Below, piece after piece: positions 19,867 through 30,283 of a stretch of DNA of 37,043 nt. The position numbers were made by a program, and so were the translations under genes. The notes beneath the pieces are model-generated. The model ran no database searches, was not told the origin of the DNA, and was given only the letters and a program-made list of their open reading frames with translations. Positions within the stretch are counted from its first letter, which is position 1, and every line of letters begins with the position of its first letter. Source of the stretch: Pelagibacteraceae bacterium (GTDB lineage: Bacteria; Pseudomonadota; Alphaproteobacteria; Pelagibacterales; Pelagibacteraceae); contig JADHRF010000006.1 in assembly GCA_016777565.1 (NCBI GenBank), positions 1-37,043 of the forward strand, in the 5' to 3' direction.

Positions 19867-20439
19867 TTATCTAGGTGATCGCTTAGAAAGAATACGTTGT
19901 AGTGTTCTTCTATGCATTTTAAGTCTTCTTGCAGTCTCAGACACGTTTCTATTACATAATTCAAATACCCGATGAATATGTTCCCACTTAACTCTATCTG
20001 CTGACATAGGGTTCTCTGGTGGTCTAGCTTTTGATTCGGGTAAAGCTAGTAAAGCCGCTTCTACGTCATCTGCATCTACAGGTTTTGCAATATAATCTAT
20101 TGCTCCAGCTTTAACCGCCGCTACAGCTGTGGGTAGATTTCCATAACCAGTTAGCATAACGATACGGCTATCTTTTTTGGACTTATGAAGTGCTTTAACT
20201 ACCTCTAAACCGCTACCATCTTCAAGCCTGAGATCTACAAGAGCAAAATTAGTAGGAGTATTCTCTGCAATTTTAAGGCCTTCTTCAACACTTTTAGCTT
20301 CTTTTACCTGAAAACCCTTTTTTTCCATGGCTCTTGCGAGCCTACCACGGAAAGGATCATCATCATCAAGTATTAATAGGCTCTTGTCCTCAAAATCTGA
20401 AATCTTTAGACTTTTTAAGTCTGTATTTATAGTTTTCAT
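19867..20439 (-). CDS. regA: Response regulator RegA/PrrA/ActR
   Basis: Receiver domain with LVDLRLEDGSGLEVVKAL, and a Fis-type HTH C-terminus SADRVKWEHIHRVFELCNRNVSETARRLKMHRRTLQRILSKRSPR characteristic of RegA. Confidence 0.94.
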   Translation of the reverse strand: MKTINTDLKSLKISDFEDKSLLILDDDDPFRGRLARAMEKKGFQVKEAKSVEEGLKIAENTPTNFALVDLRLEDGSGLEVVKALHKSKKDSRIVMLTGYGNLPTAVAAVKAGAIDYIAKPVDADDVEAALLALPESKARPPENPMSADRVKWEHIHRVFELCNRNVSETARRLKMHRRTLQRILSKRSPR

Positions 20440-20537
20440 TATGAGTCTTATATGGTGATTAAGATAAAATTATCAACCTCATTGAGTTGCATTATTTGCT
20501 TTACATTATTTGAAAAAACTCTAAATAACGAAAGTGT

Positions 20538-20568
20538 AAGGTTTTTTTATAAAATTTTTTAAAACCTT
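20538..20568. promoter_or_regulatory. Inverted repeat AAGGTTTT-N15-AAAACCTT in the 5' leader of the decarboxylase gene (regA/decarboxylase divergent spacer)
   Basis: Perfect 8-bp inverted arms read directly. They lie about 30 nt upstream of the ATG at 20597. Confidence 0.3.
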
Positions 20569-20596
20569 TTGTGAAGATTAAAGAGGGACACATGAG

Positions 20597-21775
20597 ATGC
20601 AGAAATTTAAAAACGTTAGTGAGTTAGTTAACACGTTAAAACCCGATTATCCGGTGTATTGCATACGCCCAAATTCCATTAAAACTTCAACACAATTTTT
20701 TAAAAATAATTTTCCTGGAAAAGTTTTATATGCTGTAAAAACTAACCCTAACGAAGAAGTTTTAAAACATATAATCAATAATAATATAGATAATTTTGAT
20801 GCTGCCTCTATAAATGAGATCTTATTAATAAAAAATTTAAAACCTGATGCGCATATTTATTTTATGCATACTGTAAAAAGTAGAAATGATATCACTGAAG
20901 CTTATTTTAATTTAGGTATTAAAGATTTTGCACTCGACACTAAAGATGAGTTGATTAAAATTCTTGAAGCAACTAATCATGCTAAAGATTTAACGCTGTA
21001 TGTAAGAATAGCTATTTCAAACGAACATGCAGAGATCGATTTGTCTAGAAAATTTGGTGCTCAAGCAAGTGAATCTCTTGGGCTTGTAAGGTTATGTAAA
21101 GAGCATGCTAATAAAGTTGGAATTAGTTTTCATGTGGGATCGCAATGTATGCATAAAATTTCTTTTACTAAGGCGATCAGAGAAGTTGGCAACATAATTA
21201 AAAAAACTAAAATTGTTCCTGATATTATAAATGTTGGAGGTGGATTTCCTTCTGTCTATCCTGATTTAAACCCTGAACCACTCGAAAATTATTTAGATGA
21301 AATTAAAAGATCAATTTCTAATCTTAATTTACCAACAGTCCCTGAATTAATTTGTGAACCTGGCAGAGCTATAGTAGCTGAAAGTGGTTCAACAATAGTA
21401 AAAGTTAATTTAAGAAAAAAACAAAAGCTGTATATTAACGATGGAACATATGGATCATTATTTGATGCAGGAGTTCCTAACTTTATACTTCCTTCAAAAA
21501 TGATTTCAAATGGTAGAGTCCAATCAAAAAAATTAACAGCTTTTAATTTTTACGGGCCAACGTGTGATAGTATGGACTTTATGAGAGGCCCTTTTCTGTT
21601 ACCAAATAATATTAAAGAAGGTGATTATATTGAATTAGGACAACTGGGAGCTTACGGCTTGACCTTTAGAACTAAATTTAATGGCTTCTACTCTGACGAA
21701 ATATTTGAATTGACTGATCAGCCAATTATAAGTCTATATAATGCTTCAAGTAAAGTTAAATACTTGGTTGCTTAA
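20597..21775 (+). CDS. Fold-type III PLP decarboxylase (ornithine/lysine decarboxylase family)
   Basis: VLYAVKTNPNEEVLKHI (PLP Lys), FHVGSQC, EPGRAIVAESG and YGPTCDSMDFM (active-site Cys). Confidence 0.92.
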   Translation: MQKFKNVSELVNTLKPDYPVYCIRPNSIKTSTQFFKNNFPGKVLYAVKTNPNEEVLKHIINNNIDNFDAASINEILLIKNLKPDAHIYFMHTVKSRNDITEAYFNLGIKDFALDTKDELIKILEATNHAKDLTLYVRIAISNEHAEIDLSRKFGAQASESLGLVRLCKEHANKVGISFHVGSQCMHKISFTKAIREVGNIIKKTKIVPDIINVGGGFPSVYPDLNPEPLENYLDEIKRSISNLNLPTVPELICEPGRAIVAESGSTIVKVNLRKKQKLYINDGTYGSLFDAGVPNFILPSKMISNGRVQSKKLTAFNFYGPTCDSMDFMRGPFLLPNNIKEGDYIELGQLGAYGLTFRTKFNGFYSDEIFELTDQPIISLYNASSKVKYLVA

Positions 21776-22821
21776 TGGACAAAAAAAATAATCCTAATAT
21801 AGGACATAATAAAAAATCTCTTCTTAATAATCCTATAGAGCATATTGATATTAAATCATTCGATGCTAGAAAAATTATTGACGGAATGAAAAAAATGTCA
21901 TTCACATCTAGAGATACAGCTAGAGCCGCTGGTATTTATAATGAAATGCTAGCTGACAAAGATTGTTCAATTTTCTTAACGTTAGCTGGATCAACATCTG
22001 CAGGTGGATGTATGGATTTATACACAGATCTTGTTAAACATAACATGGTTGATGCTATTGTAGCTACTGGCGCTTCTATAATTGATATGGATTTTTTTGA
22101 AGCTTTAGGATTTAAACACTATCAAGGGTCTCAATTCCAAGATGATACTGTTCTTAGAGATAACTACATTGATAGAATCTACGATACATATATTGACGAG
22201 GAAGAGCTTCAAGCATGTGATAAATCAATATGTGACATAGCTAATACTCTGGAACCTAGATCTTATACCTCTAGAGAATTTATTAAAGAGCTTGGTAAAT
22301 ATTTGAAGACTAATGGAAAAAAGAAAGGTTCATTGATTGAAACTGCCTATGACAATGATGTTCCAATTTTCTGTCCAGCTTTTACAGATAGTTCGGCAGG
22401 CTTTGGATTGGTGATGCATCAAGAACAAAACCCAAAAAAACATATGACTATAGATTCTATTCGTGAATTTAGAGAACTAACTGAAATCAAACTACAATCT
22501 AAGCAATCTGGTTTATTAATGATTGGAGGTGGTGTTCCAAAAAATTTTGTTCAAGACACTGTTGTTTGTGCTGAATTGTTAGGAAAAAAAGTAGATATGC
22601 ATAAATATGCCGTTCAAATTACAGTTGCTGATACTCGTGATGGAGCTTGTAGTAGTTCAACTTTAAAAGAAGCAAGCTCATGGGGTAAAGTAGACGTAAC
22701 AAAAGAGCAAATGGTATTTGCTGAAGCCACAAGCGTATTGCCTTTAATTGCAAGTGATGCATACCATCGTGAATATTGGAAAAATAGAGAAAGAAAAAAT
22801 TTTTCAAAAATATTTAAATAA
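21775..22821 (+). CDS. Deoxyhypusine synthase-like protein (candidate homospermidine/polyamine synthase)
   Basis: VKHNMVDAIVATGASIIDMDF, VPIFCPAFTDSSAG, LLMIGGGVPKN and EASSWGKV (catalytic-Lys motif). It overlaps the decarboxylase stop (TAATG). Confidence 0.9.
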   Translation: MDKKNNPNIGHNKKSLLNNPIEHIDIKSFDARKIIDGMKKMSFTSRDTARAAGIYNEMLADKDCSIFLTLAGSTSAGGCMDLYTDLVKHNMVDAIVATGASIIDMDFFEALGFKHYQGSQFQDDTVLRDNYIDRIYDTYIDEEELQACDKSICDIANTLEPRSYTSREFIKELGKYLKTNGKKKGSLIETAYDNDVPIFCPAFTDSSAGFGLVMHQEQNPKKHMTIDSIREFRELTEIKLQSKQSGLLMIGGGVPKNFVQDTVVCAELLGKKVDMHKYAVQITVADTRDGACSSSTLKEASSWGKVDVTKEQMVFAEATSVLPLIASDAYHREYWKNRERKNFSKIFK

Positions 22822-22832
22822 AATTTTTAAAA

Positions 22833-23714
22833 ATGAAATATCTTTCAAACAAAAACGGTTTTCTAGGAATTGATAATAAGGTCAATTTTAAAGAGAAAGT
22901 TATTGTTGTTCCCTTCGGCCTTGAAAAAACTGTGAGTTATGGTGGTGGTACCAGAAATGGACCAAAAGAAATTATTAAAGCTTCACACCAAGTAGAGCTT
23001 TTCGATGAGGAATTAAACTATGAGCCTTACAAAAAAATAGGCATTAAAACTTTAAAACCATTTAAAATTGATAAAGACATTAGAAAAGCTCTAAAAAAAA
23101 TGTCAGATATAAATAAAGAAATTTTAGATAAAAAACTTTTTCCAATGACTTTTGGTGGTGAACATTCCATCACTCCTGCATGTATTGCTCCGTTTGTAAA
23201 AAAACATAAAAAAATTTGCTTATTACATTTCGATGCTCATGCGGATTTAAGAGAAAGTTACAATGGTGAAAAATTTTCACATGCATCAGCTATTAAAAGA
23301 TGTCTGGATTATAAAAATGTTTCTATTATTTCTTTTGGAATTAGAAATATTTCCGAAAGTGAAATACCTGTTTTAAAAAAAAATAAAGCGAGAATTAATA
23401 TTTTCTGGGCTAAAGACAAGTTAAAATGGGACTTAAAAAAATTTACAAAAATGATAAAAAATAAAACTGTTTATTTAACTTTTGATGTTGATGGTCTAGA
23501 TTCCGGTATAATGCCAGCAACAGGAACTCCTGAACCAGGAGGATTACTGTGGGATGAAACTTTAAATATCATTAAAATTGCAGCAAAAAATTCAAATATT
23601 GTTGGGGCTGATATTAATGAGTTATCGCCAATCAAAGGTTTTAATTCTTATAATTTCTTGGTAGCAAAACTCGCTTATAAAATACTTTCTTATACTTTTA
23701 GATTTAAGCGTTAG
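22833..23714 (+). CDS. speB: Agmatinase/arginase-family ureohydrolase
   Basis: Metal-binding motifs FGGEHSIT, LLHFDAHADLRESYNGEKFSHASAIKR and LTFDVDGLDSGIMPATGTPEPGGL. Confidence 0.9.
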   Translation: MKYLSNKNGFLGIDNKVNFKEKVIVVPFGLEKTVSYGGGTRNGPKEIIKASHQVELFDEELNYEPYKKIGIKTLKPFKIDKDIRKALKKMSDINKEILDKKLFPMTFGGEHSITPACIAPFVKKHKKICLLHFDAHADLRESYNGEKFSHASAIKRCLDYKNVSIISFGIRNISESEIPVLKKNKARINIFWAKDKLKWDLKKFTKMIKNKTVYLTFDVDGLDSGIMPATGTPEPGGLLWDETLNIIKIAAKNSNIVGADINELSPIKGFNSYNFLVAKLAYKILSYTFRFKR

Positions 23715-24990
23715 AAAAATCTTTCGGTCTCCAACTAATCAGAACTAGTGCTCCTCCTAATTCTCCATTACTTTTAAATAGTAATTTAGCATTTTTTCTT
23801 TCTAGTAAAGTTTTACCTAAAAATGTTCCTAATCCAAGTCCTGAGTTTGAACTTAATTCTTTTGATCTTGACTTAATATAAGGCTCACCAATTTTTGTTA
23901 ATACATCTTCTGGAATTCCAGGGCCATCATCGTTTATTTTTATTTCAATTTTTTTTTCGTCACTTCTTAATGTAATTTCAACTCTACTTTTAGAAAACTT
24001 TACTGCGTTTCCTATAAAATTTCTTAGACCATAAACTAATTCTGGTGCTCGTTTAATATTAATCTTATTTTTATCTTCACCAGATATTAAATTTATCTTT
24101 ACATCGGAAGTTTCTTTAAATGAAATAATAATTTCCTCTAATAAATCTTCTACTTTTACTATGTTGATGAATTGATCATCCTCTATTTCTTTTCTAGAAA
24201 TTTGACGTAAGATTTCACTACACCTTTTAGATTGGCTAACTAATAGTTCAAGATCTTTAGCGTGTTTTGATTTATCTCCGATTTCTTTTTTCAATTCTTT
24301 TGCGACCACTGAAATAGTAGCTAGAGGAGTTCCTAACGAGTGAGCTGCAGCGGCTGCTAAACCTCCTAAAGAATCTAGTTGATATTCTCTTGCCATTACT
24401 TGCTGAAGTTTTTCTAAAGCTTCTGACCTTTTTTTGGTTTCTCCTGAAAATCTTATTCCAAAATAACTTAAAAAAATAAGTCCGATAATTATAGAAATTA
24501 AAATTCCTTCTAAATAATATTCTGGAAAACTAAATCGGTATGCATCTAGACCAGGTAAAATTTCATGAAAATTTTTTAAAATGAATAACGAGATTATAGT
24601 TAGCGTTCCCAAAATTATAGTGGTACCCATACTAAGAAAAGTTGAAGAAACTATTGTGGGCACAATCATAAGAAAGGAGAATGGATTTGAAATTCCACCT
24701 GTTAAATAAAGCAAAAATGTTAATTGAAATAAATCATAAATGAGAAAAAATCCAGAATACAAATCTTTTAATTGATTCTCTTTTATCTTGAATTGTAAAA
24801 TTAAATTTGTAATTAATCCTACTGAGACAATGGCGTGTACAGCAACTATAGGAAGTTCTAGTTTTAAATAATAGTAGACAAAATTTATAGCAATGAGTTG
24901 ACCTATGATAGCAATCCATCTTAATGCAACTAAAGTTTTTTTATCTAAATGGAGGTTTTCTTCTAGTCTAAATAGAGTAGAAAAATTCAT
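23704..24990 (-). CDS. regB: Sensor histidine kinase RegB/PrrB/ActS
   Basis: Six-TM N-terminus with GGISNPF (GGxxNPF quinone motif), H-box GGLAAAAAHSLGTPLATISVVAKEL, SQSKRCSEILRQIS (redox Cys region) and GLGLGTFLGKTLLER. Confidence 0.94.
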   Translation of the reverse strand: MNFSTLFRLEENLHLDKKTLVALRWIAIIGQLIAINFVYYYLKLELPIVAVHAIVSVGLITNLILQFKIKENQLKDLYSGFFLIYDLFQLTFLLYLTGGISNPFSFLMIVPTIVSSTFLSMGTTIILGTLTIISLFILKNFHEILPGLDAYRFSFPEYYLEGILISIIIGLIFLSYFGIRFSGETKKRSEALEKLQQVMAREYQLDSLGGLAAAAAHSLGTPLATISVVAKELKKEIGDKSKHAKDLELLVSQSKRCSEILRQISRKEIEDDQFINIVKVEDLLEEIIISFKETSDVKINLISGEDKNKINIKRAPELVYGLRNFIGNAVKFSKSRVEITLRSDEKKIEIKINDDGPGIPEDVLTKIGEPYIKSRSKELSSNSGLGLGTFLGKTLLERKNAKLLFKSNGELGGALVLISWRPKDFSNA

Positions 24991-24998
24991 TCTAAATT

Positions 24999-27077
<2,079 letters not shown>

Positions 27078-27211
27078 TTATTGATTTGTAATCAGTTCTT
27101 ATATCATTTTTTTGATTTGATATGAAATGAAGCAGAATGCTCGCCTTAAATTACTCAATGATGACAAGGGTTCTGAGCCAAATTTAAAAAAAATGACGTG
27201 AATATTGATAA

Positions 27212-28327
27212 TTAGATTTTCATAGGCATTACAACGTAATAGCTATTTTTATCTGACATATCTTCAATTAAAACTGGAGAGATAGGATCTTTCAAATTAA
27301 TTTTTAAATTTTTATCCTCAACTTCAGAGGCAATATCTGTTAAATACTTTGAGTTAAAACTAACGGTCATTTCTTCTCCTGTAAAATTTGATTTTATGAT
27401 TTCATTGCCTTCTCCTGAGTTGGTACTATTTACAGAAAATTTAATATTATCTTTTTCTAGGTTTAATTTTACTCCTTCTTTTCGATCCAAGGAAACGGTG
27501 ATTACTCTTTCGATGGCCTGCACAAATTCTGAAGAAATGACAGTTAAGGTTTTGTTGTTACCAACTGGCACTACTTTTTTGTAATCTGGAAATTTTCCAT
27601 CGATTACTTTAGACGTCAACTTAGTATTTCCTATTTTAAATTGAACTTTGCTTTCACTGGTTTGAACAAAAACTTTTTCATTTGTATCTATTAATAAGTT
27701 ACAAAGTTGAAAAACTGTTTTTTTTGGTAAAATTATTGAGTGAAAATTCTGATTTTTGTCAATTTCTATACTACTAGAGGATAATCTATGACTATCTGTT
27801 GCTACTCCTGTTAGATATGTTCTATTTTGTGATTCAGTTAAGTGTAGATATATCCCATTTAAATAGTGGCGTGTATCATCATTTGAAATTGATATTTTTG
27901 TTTTATTTAAAAGAGCAAGAAGTTTTGATCTGTTAAATGAAATTTCATTTGCCTCAAAATCATCTGCGAAATTAGGAAAATTATCAATTGGTAAACAATT
28001 TAAGTTAAAATCTGAATTGTCAGTTAGTAAATTTAATTTATTTTCATTTTTTAAGTCAAATTTTATTTCTGAGTTTCCAGATATTTTTCTGAGAATGTCA
28101 TATAAAATTGTTGCAGAAATAGTGGTTGCGCCTTCTTTTTCAACCTGTATTTCACTTAATTCGTCATAGAAAACTAGGTCTAAATCAGTTGCTATAACAG
28201 ATAGTTTTCCCCTTTTAACGTCTAATAAAACATTGGAAAGAATTGGAAGTGTGTTTTTTTTTTCAATAATTCCTTGCACATATGTTAAAGATTTTAATAA
28301 TAAGTCTCTTTTAATTACAAATTGCAT
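27212..28327 (-). CDS. dnaN: DNA polymerase III beta subunit (sliding clamp)
   Basis: 371 aa. KRDLLLKSLTYVQGIIEKKNTLPILSNVLLDV, VATDSHRLSSSSIEI and C-terminal YVVMPMKI. It follows dnaA on the same strand. Confidence 0.97.
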   Translation of the reverse strand: MQFVIKRDLLLKSLTYVQGIIEKKNTLPILSNVLLDVKRGKLSVIATDLDLVFYDELSEIQVEKEGATTISATILYDILRKISGNSEIKFDLKNENKLNLLTDNSDFNLNCLPIDNFPNFADDFEANEISFNRSKLLALLNKTKISISNDDTRHYLNGIYLHLTESQNRTYLTGVATDSHRLSSSSIEIDKNQNFHSIILPKKTVFQLCNLLIDTNEKVFVQTSESKVQFKIGNTKLTSKVIDGKFPDYKKVVPVGNNKTLTVISSEFVQAIERVITVSLDRKEGVKLNLEKDNIKFSVNSTNSGEGNEIIKSNFTGEEMTVSFNSKYLTDIASEVEDKNLKINLKDPISPVLIEDMSDKNSYYVVMPMKI

Positions 28328-28332
28328 CCACT

Positions 28333-29727
28333 TTACTCTTCTAGCAATAAACTTCGCAGCTGATCTATATTTTTTTTCATTTCATCATCTTTTTCAGAAA
28401 GTCTTGTTATAGTTTTTACTGCATGGATAACTGTTGTATGATCTCTGTTCGCAAAACGTCTACCGATTTCAGGCAAAGATCTTGTTGTCATTTTTTTTGC
28501 TAAGAACATTGCAATTTGTCTTGGCCTTGCTAAAGGTCTAGATCTTCGTTGAGATAACATTTCAGCTATTGGTATATTAAAAAAGTTTGAAACTGTATTT
28601 TGTATTTTGTCTACTGTAATAATTTTAGCCTGATTGAACACATCTTTGAGAATATTTTTACAATCACTTGTGGTTAATATTTTCTTATGTATTCTGCTAA
28701 ATGTTACTATTCTATTTAAAACTCCAATTAATTCTCTAATGTTTGTTTTACATTCTGTAGCAATAAAGCTAATCACTTCATCGCTTATATTACTACTTTC
28801 TTTAAATTGACTCTGAATGTCTTCTAAACGTTTTTTAATTATTTTTACTTTTAAATCTAAATCTGGTGCATCAATGTCAACTACAAGTCCTCCTGAAAGA
28901 CGTGACTTAATTCTTTCTTGAACTCTATCAAGCTTCATTGGCGCTCTATCAGCTGAAATAATTACTTGGGAGCTTTTATCTATCAAGCTATTAAATGTGT
29001 GAAAAAACTCTTCCTGTAGGCCTTCTTTGCCTCTAATAAACTGAATATCATCAATAATAAATACTGATGATTTTCTAAAAAAATCTTTAAAATTTACCAT
29101 ATCATTTTTTTTAATAGATTTTATAAAATGATACATAAATCTTTCAGCAGAAATAAACATAACATTAGTTTTTTTATCTAACTCAAGACCAATAGCATTT
29201 AAAAGATGCGTTTTGCCTAATCCTACCCCTCCATAAATATAGAGCGGATTATATCTAGAAATTTGCTCACAAACTTTTTTTGACGAAGATAATGCAATTT
29301 CGTTACTTGATCCTGAAACAAAATTATCAAAATTTAAATTCGGATTTAATCTATTGTAATTCAATATTGAGTCTTTTATCTCTGTAACTTTATTAAAATC
29401 ATCAATTTTAAAAGTGTCTTGTGAATTAATTTTATGTTCCTCTAGAATCTTAAATTCAACCCTATTAATACTATTTTTAAATGTTTTAAGCTGAGCTAAT
29501 ATTTTATCTAAATACCTAGAGACTATCCAGTCTCTAAAAAATCTTGTAGGCACACCTAAAACTAAATAATCATTATATTCTTTAAGCAAATTTATATTTT
29601 TTAGCCAGCTAGAATATACCTCTGTACCAAAGTTTTTTTCAAAAGAATTTTGAACATTTTCCCATACCAAGGTTTTTTCTTCCTCTGATACAAACGTTTC
29701 TTGATTTTTTAAAGATTTTTTTTCCAT
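28333..29727 (-). CDS. dnaA: Chromosomal replication initiator protein DnaA
   Basis: YNPLYIYGGVGLGKTHLLNAIG, VFIIDDIQFIRGKE and domain IV RPRQIAMFLAKKMTTRSLPEIGRRFANRDHTTVIHAVKTI. Confidence 0.98.
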   Translation of the reverse strand: MEKKSLKNQETFVSEEEKTLVWENVQNSFEKNFGTEVYSSWLKNINLLKEYNDYLVLGVPTRFFRDWIVSRYLDKILAQLKTFKNSINRVEFKILEEHKINSQDTFKIDDFNKVTEIKDSILNYNRLNPNLNFDNFVSGSSNEIALSSSKKVCEQISRYNPLYIYGGVGLGKTHLLNAIGLELDKKTNVMFISAERFMYHFIKSIKKNDMVNFKDFFRKSSVFIIDDIQFIRGKEGLQEEFFHTFNSLIDKSSQVIISADRAPMKLDRVQERIKSRLSGGLVVDIDAPDLDLKVKIIKKRLEDIQSQFKESSNISDEVISFIATECKTNIRELIGVLNRIVTFSRIHKKILTTSDCKNILKDVFNQAKIITVDKIQNTVSNFFNIPIAEMLSQRRSRPLARPRQIAMFLAKKMTTRSLPEIGRRFANRDHTTVIHAVKTITRLSEKDDEMKKNIDQLRSLLLEE

Positions 29728-29844
29728 GGTTTGTTTCTTAGAAACTATTTATTATTTTTAATATTAATACATTACAAGAAGTTTATTTTAAAATTTGAAA
29801 ATAATTCAGTTCAGGTTGTATTTTTTTTAAATTTTAAAATTGCT

Positions 29845-29864
29845 AAATTTTTTATAAAAAATTT
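29845..29864. repeat. 20-bp perfect AT palindrome AAATTTTTTATAAAAAATTT in the dnaA-rpsT spacer
   Basis: Read directly. The sequence equals its own reverse complement. Confidence 0.6.
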
Positions 29865-29934
29865 TACAACTTTAAATCTAAAATCTAGATTAAGTTTTTT
29901 TTTTATTTATAATTCTAAATGTAGTAAAATTATA

Positions 29935-29947
29935 AAACCTTAGGTTT
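29935..29947 (-). terminator. Weak hairpin AAACC-TTA-GGTTT downstream of rpsT, possible terminator
   Basis: 5-bp stem followed on the minus strand by a T-rich run (TATAATTTT). It lies about 37 nt past the rpsT stop. Confidence 0.25.
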
Positions 29948-29983
29948 AATTTAAAACAACTTTAAAGTGATACAATTATTAGT

Positions 29984-30241
29984 TTAGTTTTTAATTTTTT
30001 TTGAGATTTTTGAAATTTTTCTTGACGCCGTTTTTTTATTTATTGTTCCAGACTTAGCTACTTTCATTAAAATTGACTGAAAACTTGGGAAAAAGCTTTT
30101 TATTTTGCTTTTTTCGTCGGCTTTTATCAAGTCTTCCATTTTTTTAACCGCAGCTCTATACTTGCTCTTTCTAAGACGATTGACAGCTGTTTGTTTAGTT
30201 ACTCTTCTAACTCGTCTAATAGCTGAATCTGTATTTGGCAT
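29984..30241 (-). CDS. rpsT: 30S ribosomal protein S20
   Basis: MPNTDSAIRRVRRVTKQTAVNRLRKSKYRAAVKKMEDLIK...INKKTASRKISKISKKIKN. Confidence 0.9.
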   Translation of the reverse strand: MPNTDSAIRRVRRVTKQTAVNRLRKSKYRAAVKKMEDLIKADEKSKIKSFFPSFQSILMKVAKSGTINKKTASRKISKISKKIKN

Positions 30242-30283
30242 AATTTTGATGATGTATATCTCTTTAAAATATCAGGGTCAACT

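Noticed and set aside
22619-22807. 62-aa minus-strand ORF
   Set aside because: Antisense to the conserved C-terminus of the DHS-like gene.
27128-27180. Possible tRNA or tRNA fragment in the relatively GC-rich dnaN-gyrB spacer
   Set aside because: No cloverleaf, T-loop (GGTTCGAATCC-like) or CCA-adjacent acceptor stem could be folded. Kept only as an unexplained island.
29731-29943. 70-aa + strand ORF upstream of dnaA
   Set aside because: Phe/Lys/Asn/Leu-only composition from an extremely AT-rich spacer. Better explained as non-coding.
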